The translations under genes were made by a program, and so were the position numbers. Positions 50,484-58,483 of a DNA stretch of 64,000 nt are shown piece by piece. The stretch spans positions 62,001 through 126,000 of the forward strand of contig NZ_AOHO01000074.1 in the NCBI RefSeq assembly GCF_000342005.1, given 5' to 3'. The notes beneath the pieces are model-generated. The model did not search any database, was not told the origin of the DNA, and worked only from the letters and a program-made list of their open reading frames with translations. The number at the start of each line of letters is the position of its first letter. Position 1 is the stretch's first letter. The stretch comes from Amycolatopsis decaplanina DSM 44594 (lineage in GTDB: Bacteria; Actinomycetota; Actinomycetes; Mycobacteriales; Pseudonocardiaceae).

Positions 50484-51397
50484 GTGATCTCGTTCCCGCC
50501 CGCCGGCACCGAAGCCGAGTTCGAAGCGCTGACCAGGCAAGACCTGCTTCCGGCGGTGACATCGCTGACCGGGTCGCTCGGACTCGGCGAAGTCGTCCCG
50601 TTCACCGAGGGCTCGCTGCCGGTCTACGCCGTCGGCGACGATCTGGTGCTCAAGCTGTTCCCGCCGGTGCATCTCGACGAACTCCCCACCGAGCGGACGA
50701 TGCTCGAGATCCTGCACGGCAGACTGCCGATCCCGACCCCAGCCGTGCACGGCGTCGGCGAGCGGGACGGCTGGGGCTACGTGCTCATGGAGCGCCTACG
50801 TGGCGAAACACTGAAGGATGCCTGGCCGAGGCTGTCCACAGAGGACAAACATCGGCTCGCTCCCGAACTCGGCGAGGCACTGGCCGCCCTGCATTCGCTG
50901 CACGACCCGCGGCTCGACGCCCTGGATCCGCCGGACTGGGCCGCGTTCGTCGCCGAGCAGCGCGCGAACGTCGTCGAGCACCACCGGCGAACCGGCCTCG
51001 GCGAGAGCTGGATCGCGCGGATCCCGGCGTTCCTCGACTCCGTGGAGCTGGGCAGTCCGCCGATCGTCCCGCTGCACACCGAGTTCATGCGCGACCACCT
51101 CATGGTCACCCACGACGGCGAACGCCCGCGGCTGACCGGGCTCTTCGACTTCGAACCGGCGATGCGAGGCGCGGCCGAATACGACTTCGTCGCCGTCGGC
51201 CTGTTCGTTTCCGGCGGGGACAAGGACTTCCTGCGACGGCTGCTCGCCGGATACGGAGCCAAGCCGGACGAGGAGTTCTCCCTGCGCTGCCTGTCGTACG
51301 CGCTTTGCACGTCTACAGCGACTTCACTTGGTACTTCCGGGTTCTTCCGGCGCCGGAGGAACCGACGCTGGAGAGCCTCAGCCGCGCTTGGTGGTGA
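50484..51397 (+). pseudogene. APH-like phosphotransferase gene with one-base frameshift
   Basis: Aminoglycoside/hydroxyurea-phosphotransferase-like protein. The first 272 codons read well: GSLPVYAVGDDLVLKLFPP, LMERLRGETLKDAW, LHTEFMRDHLMVTHDG (Brenner loop with variant residues) and GLFDFEPAMRGAAEYDF. Near 51303 the frame fails. The expected tail HVYSDFTWYFRVLPAPEEPT to SRAWW continues in the next frame to a stop at 51397, so one base is missing in the CGCTTTGC region. Unshifted, translation runs 18 more bases into a palindrome and ends at 51416. Could be a real mutation or a sequencing error. Confidence 0.75.
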
Positions 51398-51401
51398 GCC
51401 A

Positions 51402-51449
51402 CCTCGTGAGTGGTAAGGACGGTTCTAACCGTCCTTACCACTCACGAGG
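51402..51449. repeat. GTGAGTGG-family palindrome (perfect)
   Basis: Perfect 23-base arms beginning CCTCGTGAGTGG around the dinucleotide CT (other copies have AG). Its right arm contains the stop codon of the convergent FAD/Fe-S gene; its left arm supplies the stop for the frameshifted kinase-like reading. Confidence 0.85.
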
Positions 51450-54213
51450 GAGGCAACGCGCGCCGCAGCAGTTCGGCCAGGTGCAGGGCCCGCCGCCCGT
51501 CGAGTTGCTCGATCTGTGTCCGGCAGCTGAACCCGTCCGCGACCACTTCGGTGCCCTCGGCCGCGGCACGGATCGCGGGCAGCATGCGGTCTTCGGCGCA
51601 GGCGACGGAAACGTCGTAGTGCCCGCGCTCGAAACCGAAGTTGCCGGCCAATCCACAGCATCCGGAATCCATTGTGGAATTGTGGATACCCGCGGCGCGC
51701 ATCGCGGCCTCGTCGGCACCGAAACCGAGCACGGCATGCTGGTGACAGTGCACCTGGCTGAGTGTTTCGACGTTCAGTGACCGGAATTCGAGCGGTGAGT
51801 CCTGGACGAGTTCGGCGAAGGTCCTGGTCCGTTCCGCGAGCAGTTCCGCCGTCGGGTCGCCAGGCAGGAGCGCCGGAAGATCGCCGCGGAACAGAGCCGT
51901 GCAACTCGGCTCCAGCCCGGCCACCAGGTAGCCCGACCGCAGATACGGTTCGAGCACGGAAAGCGTGCGGCGCAACACCTTCTTCGCCACGTCGAGCTGC
52001 CCGGTGGACACCCAGGTGAGACCGCAGCAGACGCCGCGATCGGGCAGGACTACGTCGTAGCCCGCCGCGGTGAGCACCTCGGTCGCGGCGTCGAGGACGT
52101 CCGGGGTGAGGTAGTTGTTGAAGGAGTCGGGCCACAGCACCACAGGCCGGGAGCCGGTCGCCCAGCGCTTGAGATCGCCGCGGCGTCGCGTGAACGGCGC
52201 CCTGGCGAACGTCGGCAGGTCCCGCTCCGGCGCGATCCCGCCGAACTTCTTCAGCAGACCGGAGAACCGGCGCGACATCGTGTTCGCCAGCCGGGGCGCC
52301 AGCGAGGCCGCGCGCAGCCACACCGGAAGCCAGCCCATCGAATAGTGCGACGCCGGGCGCAGCCGCCCCTTGTGGTGCTGGTGCAGGAATTCCGCCTTGT
52401 AGGTCGCCATGTCGACATCGACCGGGCAATCGGACAGGCAACCTTTGCACGACAGGCAGAGGTCCAGCGCCTCGGCGACCTCCTCCGAGCGCCAGCCGTC
52501 GGTGATCAGTTCACCGTTCACCATTTCGGCGAGCAGATGCGCGCGACCCCGCGTCGAGTGCTTCTCCTCGCGCGTGGCGCGGTAACTCGGGCACATAACG
52601 CCCGGTCCGGTGGTGTCGCGGCATTTCCCGACGCCCACGCAGCGCCGCATCGCCTGCCCGAAACTGCCCCGATCCTCCGGATACGCGAGAGCCGTGACGT
52701 CTTCGAGGTCCAGCGGCGCGCGGCGCACGCGGAGATCGGCGTCGACCGGCCTGGGATTCACCAGGATGCCGGGGTTCATCATGCCCGCCGGATCGAAGAT
52801 TCTCTTGAACCGCGCGAAAAGCGTAAGCATTTCGGGGCTGTACATCCGGGACAGCAGTTCCGAGCGGGCCTGGCCGTCGCCGTGTTCCCCGGACAGCGAA
52901 CCACCGTGCGCGGCGACCAGGTCCGCCGCCTCTTCGAGGAACGACCGGAACCCGGCGACCCCTTGCGGCGACAGCAGATCGAAGTCCAGCCGCAGGTGCA
53001 GGCAGCCCTCGCCGTAATGGCCGTAGACGACGCTCTTGCGCCCGTGCGCGCGCATCAGCTCCTTGAACTCCCGCAAGTAGGCACCTAATCGCGCGGGCGG
53101 GACGGCCGCGTCCTCCCAGCCGGGCCAGGCTTCCTCACCCCCGGCCAGCCGGGTCGCGAGACCGGCACCCTCCTCCCGGATCCGCCACAGCCGCTTCTGC
53201 GCCGCCGCGTCGTCGAGCAGCGCGGATCCGGTGAGCATGCCGCGGAGTCCGGCGATCAGCCCGCGCGCCTGGTCCGGGTCGGCCATTTCGACGAACAACC
53301 AGGCACCGCCCGGCGGAAGCCCGTCGGCGCGGCCCGGCTCCAGCAAGGCGACCAGGTCCGCGTCGACGCCCTCGACGGTCAGCGGCGACCACGGCAGGAT
53401 CCGCGGGACGGCGTCGGCCGCGGCGATGTCGGACTCGAATCCGAGCACCGCGAGCACCTTGCGCTCCGGCACCTCGGCGAGGGAGACCGTCGCCGCCAGC
53501 ACGGTGACGCAGGTGCCTTCGCTGCCGACCAGTGCCTTGGCGACGTCGAAACCGTTCTCCGGCAACAGGTGTTCCAGCCCGTACCCGGACACCCGCCTGC
53601 TGAAGGAGGACAGTTCGGTGCGCAGCAACGCCAGGTTGTCGTGGACGAGGGCGCGTAACTCCGAGAAGACCCGGCCTTCGGTGCCCGGTTCGGCCGCCCG
53701 CGCGTCCACTTCGGACGGCGAGGTCGGCCCGACGGTCAGCCGGGTGCCGTCGTAGAGCAGCACGTCCAGCTCGCGGACGACGTCGACCGTGCGGCCCCAA
53801 GCGACCGAATGCGATCCGCAGGCGTTGTTGCCGATCATCCCGCCGATCGTGCACCGTGAATGCGTCGACGGGTCGGGGCCGAACCGGAGCCCGTGCGGCG
53901 CGGCGAGCCGCTGGAGGTCGTCGAGGACGGTTCCTGGGGCGACCCTCGCCGTGCGCGCCGCCGGGTCGAGGTCGAGGACGCCGCCGAGGTGCCGCGAGGT
54001 GTCGATCACGACGCCCGGCCCGCACGAGTTACCGGCGACGCTGGTGCCGCCGCCGCGGGCGATCACCGGGAGCCCGGCCTCACGGCAGGCGGCGACGGCC
54101 GCGATCACCTCGTCGACGCTCCGCGGCAGCACCACACCCTTCGGCACGTGCCGGTAGTTGGAGGCATCGGTCGTGTACAGCGCCAGTGTCGCGGCGTCGT
54201 CGAGGATCTCCAC
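51442..54213 (-). CDS. FAD-linked oxidase fused to Fe-S/CCG domains (D-2-hydroxyacid dehydrogenase type)
   Basis: 923-aa membrane-peripheral dehydrogenase like YdiJ/Dld-II. FAD-binding PCMH domain (VIARGGGTSVAGNSCGPGVV, THSRCTIGGMIGNNACGSHS), C-terminal FAD-oxidase domain (GHYGEGCLHLRLDFDL, GEHGDGQARSE), two-cluster ferredoxin domain (CVGVGKC then CLSCKGCLSDCPV) and two CCG domains (VCCGLTW, GCCGLAGNFGFE). Oxidises a D-2-hydroxy acid such as D-lactate or D-2-hydroxyglutarate and passes electrons to quinone. Start unclear: GTG at MEILDDA used, TTG four codons earlier possible; neither has a clear ribosome site. Stop lies in a dispersed palindrome. Confidence 0.88.
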   Translation of the reverse strand: MEILDDAATLALYTTDASNYRHVPKGVVLPRSVDEVIAAVAACREAGLPVIARGGGTSVAGNSCGPGVVIDTSRHLGGVLDLDPAARTARVAPGTVLDDLQRLAAPHGLRFGPDPSTHSRCTIGGMIGNNACGSHSVAWGRTVDVVRELDVLLYDGTRLTVGPTSPSEVDARAAEPGTEGRVFSELRALVHDNLALLRTELSSFSRRVSGYGLEHLLPENGFDVAKALVGSEGTCVTVLAATVSLAEVPERKVLAVLGFESDIAAADAVPRILPWSPLTVEGVDADLVALLEPGRADGLPPGGAWLFVEMADPDQARGLIAGLRGMLTGSALLDDAAAQKRLWRIREEGAGLATRLAGGEEAWPGWEDAAVPPARLGAYLREFKELMRAHGRKSVVYGHYGEGCLHLRLDFDLLSPQGVAGFRSFLEEAADLVAAHGGSLSGEHGDGQARSELLSRMYSPEMLTLFARFKRIFDPAGMMNPGILVNPRPVDADLRVRRAPLDLEDVTALAYPEDRGSFGQAMRRCVGVGKCRDTTGPGVMCPSYRATREEKHSTRGRAHLLAEMVNGELITDGWRSEEVAEALDLCLSCKGCLSDCPVDVDMATYKAEFLHQHHKGRLRPASHYSMGWLPVWLRAASLAPRLANTMSRRFSGLLKKFGGIAPERDLPTFARAPFTRRRGDLKRWATGSRPVVLWPDSFNNYLTPDVLDAATEVLTAAGYDVVLPDRGVCCGLTWVSTGQLDVAKKVLRRTLSVLEPYLRSGYLVAGLEPSCTALFRGDLPALLPGDPTAELLAERTRTFAELVQDSPLEFRSLNVETLSQVHCHQHAVLGFGADEAAMRAAGIHNSTMDSGCCGLAGNFGFERGHYDVSVACAEDRMLPAIRAAAEGTEVVADGFSCRTQIEQLDGRRALHLAELLRRALPPS

Positions 54214-54307
54214 GGGTCCATTCAAGACAACCGCGGGCGAGAACGCATCGGCGAACCTCTCCGGGCGGGTGTGTCGGAAACCACGTCCGGTGTGCGATCG
54301 TGAGCGC

Positions 54308-55486
54308 GTGACGGCGAGACGGCACGCCGCTGAAGACCTCGCCGCCGAGCACAGCGCGGTGCTCGGCGGGCTTCTTCGCGAGCGCGAAGAGCTGCTCGCC
54401 ACCCTCGACCGGGTCGCGGCGCTCAACGGCACCGCGCGGCTGATCCGCGAGTCGATCGGCACGCATTCCGGCTTCGTCGCCGAGCTGACCGGGCCCGAAC
54501 AGGCGGTGATCCGCTGGATGTCGGGCACGCGCACCGACGCGCTGCAGGACCTCGCCGTGCCGATCGGCCAGGGCATCGGCGGGCGGGTGCTCGCGCTGGG
54601 CAGGCCAGTGCGGGTCAACGACTACGTCAGCTCGCCGAGCATCACCCACCAGTTCGACGCGCAGGTGCGCGGCGAGGGCCTCGCCGCGATGATCGCCGTC
54701 CCGATAGTCAGCGGGACCGAGACCGTCGCCATCGCTTACGCCGCCATGCGCGAGCGCCGCGACTTCGGCGACGACGCGGTCCAGTCCCTCGAAGACATCG
54801 CCACCGAAGCCGGCAGGGCGCTGAAACTGGCGTCGGTCGCCGAGTCCGACCGTGAGACCGCGCTGTCCGCCGAACGGCTCCGGATGCAGAGCGCGCTGCA
54901 CGATTCGGTCGGCGCGCTGCTGTTCTCCATCGGCGTCCAGGTCCGGAACCTGCACGAGGACATCAGCGACAACCCGGCGCTCGAATCGCGGCTGCGGCGA
55001 CTGGAGGGCGACGTGTCGGCCGCGTCCAGGGCGTTGCGCGAGTCGCTGCTGGCGTTGTCGGAGTCGAGCCCGGAACGCGCGCTGCCGGTGGAACTGGCCG
55101 AGCATTGCCGCTCGTTCCAGACCCGCTGCGGCGTCCCGGCGCGGTTCGTCCAGCTCGCCCCGGTGCCTCGGCTCGACGCCGAACGCACCGGCCTGCTGGT
55201 GGCGGCCGTCCGGGAGGGCCTGCTCAACGTGGAGAAACACGCCGACGCGCTGTCCGTCGTGGTCAGCCTGCTGCCCAGCGAAGACGGCGTGCAGGTGGCC
55301 GTCGCCGACGACGGGACCGGTCATCGCACCGAAGACGCCGAGGAGCCCGAGCCCGGGACCGGGATGGGACTGCGTGCGCTGGCCGAACGCGCCGCGCGGC
55401 TCGGCGGCCGGGTCAGCCTGGTCCGCGACGAAGAAGACGGATGCACGCTGCGCGCATGGGTGCCGGAACCGTGCCGTCGCCGGTGA
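54308..55486 (+). CDS. GAF-domain sensor histidine kinase (NarL-type)
   Basis: 392-aa cytoplasmic sensor kinase. Short coiled-coil start, GAF domain about 35-180 (DLAVPIGQGIGGRVLALGRPVRVNDY, AAMIAVPIVSG), HisKA_3 dimerisation domain with phospho-His in MQSALHDSVGALLFSIG (about 198), and a HATPase domain with VREGLLNVEKHADA (N box) and VAVADDGTG, GTGMGLRALAERA (G boxes). No transmembrane helix, so it senses a soluble signal. Divergent from the FAD/Fe-S dehydrogenase and overlapping the response regulator by four bases. Confidence 0.9.
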   Translation: MTARRHAAEDLAAEHSAVLGGLLREREELLATLDRVAALNGTARLIRESIGTHSGFVAELTGPEQAVIRWMSGTRTDALQDLAVPIGQGIGGRVLALGRPVRVNDYVSSPSITHQFDAQVRGEGLAAMIAVPIVSGTETVAIAYAAMRERRDFGDDAVQSLEDIATEAGRALKLASVAESDRETALSAERLRMQSALHDSVGALLFSIGVQVRNLHEDISDNPALESRLRRLEGDVSAASRALRESLLALSESSPERALPVELAEHCRSFQTRCGVPARFVQLAPVPRLDAERTGLLVAAVREGLLNVEKHADALSVVVSLLPSEDGVQVAVADDGTGHRTEDAEEPEPGTGMGLRALAERAARLGGRVSLVRDEEDGCTLRAWVPEPCRRR

Positions 55487-56097
55487 CGGTTCTCGTCGTG
55501 GACGACCATCCGGTGGTCCGCGACGGGGTGAGCCTGCTGCTGCGCTACGACCCGGCGATGACCGTGGTCGGCTCGGCCGAGACCGGCCGGTCCGCGATCC
55601 GGCGGGCGGGTGAGCTGAAGCCGGCGCTGATCCTGCTGGACCTGCGGCTGCCGGACATGCTCGCGCCCGAGGTCATCGCCGAACTCCGGCGGGTGCACCC
55701 GGCCGGGCGAATAGTGGTGTTCACCGCGCACGGCGACCATCAGGGCGTGCGGGCCGCGCTGGACTCCGGGGCACACGGCTGCCTGCTCAAGGACGTCGCC
55801 GGGACGGATCTGGTGGCGGCGTTGCGACAGGTGATCAAGGGTGAACGCGTCGTCGACCCGCGTATCTTCCCCGACGACGGCCGTCGGTCCGACGCGCTGG
55901 CCCGCAGCGGCTTGACGCGGCGTGAGTACGAGGTCCTGCGGCTGGCCGCGCAGGGGCAGACGAATCCGGAGATCGCGGCATCGACCGGGCTGGCGCGGAA
56001 CACGGTGAAGACCTACCTGCAGTCCGCTTTACACAAACTCGGCGCGCGGAACCGCGTCGAAGCCATCGGGAAGGCCTCCGAAGCCGGTCTCCTCTGA
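55483..56097 (+). CDS. NarL/FixJ-family response regulator
   Basis: 204-aa two-component regulator. Receiver domain with acidic pocket VVDDHPVV, phospho-Asp in LILLDLRLPD (about 50) and Lys in CLLKDV (about 102); LuxR-type HTH at the C-terminus (LTRREYEVLRLAAQGQTNPEIAASTGLARNTVKTYLQ in parts). GTG start overlaps the kinase stop (GTGA); in-frame starts 4 and 9 codons upstream exist. The obvious partner of the kinase; the divergent dehydrogenase is a plausible target. Confidence 0.9.
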   Translation: MTVLVVDDHPVVRDGVSLLLRYDPAMTVVGSAETGRSAIRRAGELKPALILLDLRLPDMLAPEVIAELRRVHPAGRIVVFTAHGDHQGVRAALDSGAHGCLLKDVAGTDLVAALRQVIKGERVVDPRIFPDDGRRSDALARSGLTRREYEVLRLAAQGQTNPEIAASTGLARNTVKTYLQSALHKLGARNRVEAIGKASEAGLL

Positions 56098-56410
56098 CCC
56101 TGCCCCGCAATTGGTCACCTACTTGCGGTAGTCGGACGTCGAACTATCGCAACGTGTTCCTCGTGGATCGTTTGGCGAAGCGCAAGAAGATCATCGGCTT
56201 CGGAGTTCGATCATTTTCCGGCGGCTGCGCAAGACCGAGCCGGAACCGCTTCCGCGCCGAATACCCGGTGACAACCCCTAGGTCCACCCTGAAATACCCG
56301 ACACACCACCCTTCAGTACGCCCGAAATCCGGGACTTCGCATCGTGGAAGACGGAAACTGTCGGGGGTATGGGTTTCACTGTTCAGAGCGGAACAGAAAG
56401 GAGGCGCGCC
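56098..56410. repeat. Gap after the response regulator with a CGCAATT-family hairpin
   Basis: 56106-56127 is one 22-base CGCAATT unit, followed by a hairpin (TTGCGGTAGT against ACTATCGCAA at 56123-56152, one mismatch). Together they look like a decayed version of the long palindrome at 22973. The rest (56153-56400) is comparatively AT-rich and holds no recognised gene. It probably includes the promoter of the small protein that follows. Confidence 0.65.
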
Positions 56411-56680
56411 ATGGACGTCCGGACGGACCTGAATCATCGTGAGCGGGCCACCCTGAGAGCCGTGGCCGAGGGCCACGCCGAGATCAGCTGCAGCTGCGAG
56501 CCGGACCTGTTCGTCGACGGCCTCGCCTGCTGCGACCAGCACACCGCGCATCGCCTCGCCCACCTCGGCCTGGTCGCGCCCGCCAGGGGCGGCCGGTGGG
56601 GCGAACGCGTTCCCGCCCTGCTCACCGAGGCCGGAGTGGTGGCGCTGGGCGGCCTCGCCACCGCCGAAGTGGCCGCGTAA
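56411..56680 (+). CDS. Small cysteine-containing protein of unknown function
   Basis: 89 aa, not recognised. Four cysteines in CSCEPDLFVDGLACC followed by DQHTAHRLAHLGL could bind a metal or Fe-S cluster together with the histidines. The flanks look like a winged-helix pattern (ATLRAVAEGHAEI at the front, LVAPARGGRWGERVPALLTEAGVVAL at the back), so a small regulator is possible. AAAGGAGG is well placed before the ATG, supporting a real gene. Confidence 0.7.
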   Translation: MDVRTDLNHRERATLRAVAEGHAEISCSCEPDLFVDGLACCDQHTAHRLAHLGLVAPARGGRWGERVPALLTEAGVVALGGLATAEVAA

Positions 56681-56721
56681 AACGGGTTGCCAGGGCGTCC
56701 CCTCGGCGCCACGCTTCGCCG

Positions 56722-57297
56722 ATGCGTGTCTTTCTGGAGACCGAGCGGCTCCTGCTGCGGCAGTTCACCGACGCCGACGTCGACCACCTGTTCGCGCTCT
56801 ACGACGATCCCGAAGTCATGCGGTACCTCAATGGGGGCGAGCCCGCCGACAGGGCGGAGATCGAAAACCACGACCTTCCCGCTTTTCTCGGTTACTACGA
56901 GCGTTTCCCCGGTTACGGGTTCTGGGCGGCGATCGAGAAAACGAGCGGGGATTTCCTGGGGTGGTTCCATTTCCGCCCGCTGCGCGGGCATCACACGGAC
57001 GATCCCGAACTGGGTTATCGGCTGAACCGGTCGTCATGGGGCAACGGTTATGCGACCGAAGGTTCGCTCGCGCTCCTGGAGAAGGGGTTCACCGAATTCG
57101 GGGCCCGGCGGATCTGGGCGGCGACCATGGCGGTGAACCGGGGGTCCCGGCGGGTCATGGAGAAGATCGGGATGCGCCACGTCCGGACCTATCACGAGCA
57201 CTTCGACAACCCGATCCCCGGCACGGAGGAGGGCGAGGTCGAGTACGCCATCACCCTGACAGAGTGGCTAGCCCGCCCCTCCCCCGCAAGTAGGTGA
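56722..57297 (+). CDS. GNAT-family N-acetyltransferase (RimJ/RimL type)
   Basis: 191-aa acetyltransferase of the Acetyltransf_3 group. ETERLLLRQFTDADVDHLFALYDDPEVMRYL at the start in consecutive parts, LGYRLNRSSWGNGYATEGSLALLEKGF with the acetyl-CoA loop (about 105-130), and ATMAVNRGSRRVMEKIGMRHVRTY at the end. Substrate unknown: protein N-terminus, amino acid or antibiotic. ATG at MRVFLETE. Stop TGA lies inside a dispersed 22-base unit that also contains the stop of the convergent YigZ gene. Confidence 0.83.
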   Translation: MRVFLETERLLLRQFTDADVDHLFALYDDPEVMRYLNGGEPADRAEIENHDLPAFLGYYERFPGYGFWAAIEKTSGDFLGWFHFRPLRGHHTDDPELGYRLNRSSWGNGYATEGSLALLEKGFTEFGARRIWAATMAVNRGSRRVMEKIGMRHVRTYHEHFDNPIPGTEEGEVEYAITLTEWLARPSPASR

Positions 57298-57306
57298 CTA
57301 ATTGCG
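57285..57306. repeat. 22-bp CGCAATT-family unit holding two stop codons
   Basis: CGCAAGTAG, GTGA, CTAATTGCG: imperfect dyad, inverse orientation of the 7250 and 56106 units. The plus-strand GNAT stop (57295-57297) and the minus-strand YigZ stop (57298-57300) both fall in it, so the two genes meet end to end within one repeat. Confidence 0.8.
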
Positions 57307-57933
57307 GGAGGTGGGGAGCCAGGTTTCGCCGGTTTCGGTGGTGAGGGCTGCCCCGCCGGTCAGATCCGCCAGCCAGGAGTGGAACGCGTCCCCCTGGTCC
57401 GGCGCGAGTCCGACGTCGAAGTGCGCGACGTCCTCGAACCGCGTCGCGTGCAGCAGGTACGGCGACGAGCGGATGTCGTTCTCCAGCCGTCCGGCCCGGT
57501 CGTAGTCGACGACGACCTCCACCAGCCGTAGCCGCCGGTACTCCCGCACCCCGATGACGTCGACGGCCTCCGAAACGGCTTGCCCGTACGCGCGGATCAG
57601 GCCGCCGGCCCCGAGCAGGACCCCGCCGAAGTACCGGGTCACCACCGCGACGGTGTCGGTCAGCTCCCGGCGGCGGAGCACCTCCAGCATCGGGATGCCC
57701 GCCGTGCCCGCGGGCTCGCCGTCGTCACTAGACCGCTGGGTGCGTCCGTCGGCGCCCAGCACGAACGCGTGACAGTGGTGCCGGGCCGCCGGATCGGCCT
57801 TCTTCCGGGCGGCGATCACCTCACGGGCGGCCTCTTCCGAGGCCACCGGGGCGAGCACGCAGAGGAAGCGCGACCGCCGGATTTCGATCTCGTGGACCCC
57901 GGTGCCCGCCACGGTGAGATAACGATCCGCCAT
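57298..57933 (-). CDS. yigZ: YigZ/IMPACT-family protein
   Basis: 211-aa member of the UPF0029/IMPACT family. N-terminal domain with DPAARHHCHAFVLGADG, SSDDGEPAGTAGIPMLEVL and VVTRYFGGVLLGAGGLIRAYG is diagnostic; a shorter C-terminal DUF1949-like domain follows. Relatives are linked to translation control (human IMPACT) and have been reported with peptidase-like activity; the bacterial role is unsettled. ATG at MADRYL. Convergent with the GNAT gene with no gap. Confidence 0.9.
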   Translation of the reverse strand: MADRYLTVAGTGVHEIEIRRSRFLCVLAPVASEEAAREVIAARKKADPAARHHCHAFVLGADGRTQRSSDDGEPAGTAGIPMLEVLRRRELTDTVAVVTRYFGGVLLGAGGLIRAYGQAVSEAVDVIGVREYRRLRLVEVVVDYDRAGRLENDIRSSPYLLHATRFEDVAHFDVGLAPDQGDAFHSWLADLTGGAALTTETGETWLPTSRN

Positions 57934-58483
57934 CGGCCAAGCCTCTCAAACCGGGCAAGTGACTCTGCCGTTCGGGCGATTCGACGGTCACCTCAGGTCA
58001 CCGCGACATCGGCGAAACGCACTCGACTGCGCGACCCAGGTCACACCATCGGACGATGCGCGCTAGCGTTTGTGCAGTTCAGCGCGCTGATGCTCCACTC
58101 AGTGGACACGTCATTCCAGCCAGTGGGCAGATGATGTTTGAAGTCAACGCCCGCGTGGCATTTCCCACCCCGACCAAGCGACGTATGTCGATAACAGCGA
58201 TTTCACACTATCGTCATAAGACCGGCGAACCCGGGAGTAACACGTGTACCCGTCAGCCACCCACCACAGCGGCCAGGCGGCACCCACGTGACAGCAGTAC
58301 CGATATGCGCATCGGCCGCCCAGTGCAGTGCGGCTCTACGAGGCCTGCCCCCGTTTCCGCGGGCGGGATCGTTCCCTCTCGACTGACCATCGCGGTCCAG
58401 GACCACTTCGTTAACCGGTTCACCTCCGAACCACCCGAACGGAGTGGTACCGGTCGCGCCGACGCCTTGGGAGGCGGCCAGCC
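57934..58483 (+). other. 550-bp leader/intergenic region upstream of gltB
   Basis: Holds the yigZ promoter on one side and a long gltB 5' region on the other. I see no gene: a GTG-led reading frame across 58056-58487 lacks a ribosome site and family motifs. Short dyads occur (CCGAT-ATGCGC-ATCGG near 58290; AACCGGTT near 58415). GTCAC/GAAAC-like half sites near 57988-58020 do not fit a proper GlnR box. The gltB ribosome site GGGAGG ends about 9 bases before its GTG. Confidence 0.5.

Noticed and set aside
57988..58060. GlnR box upstream of gltB
   Set aside because: GTCAC and GAAAC half sites occur but not with the regular six-base spacing of a GlnR site.
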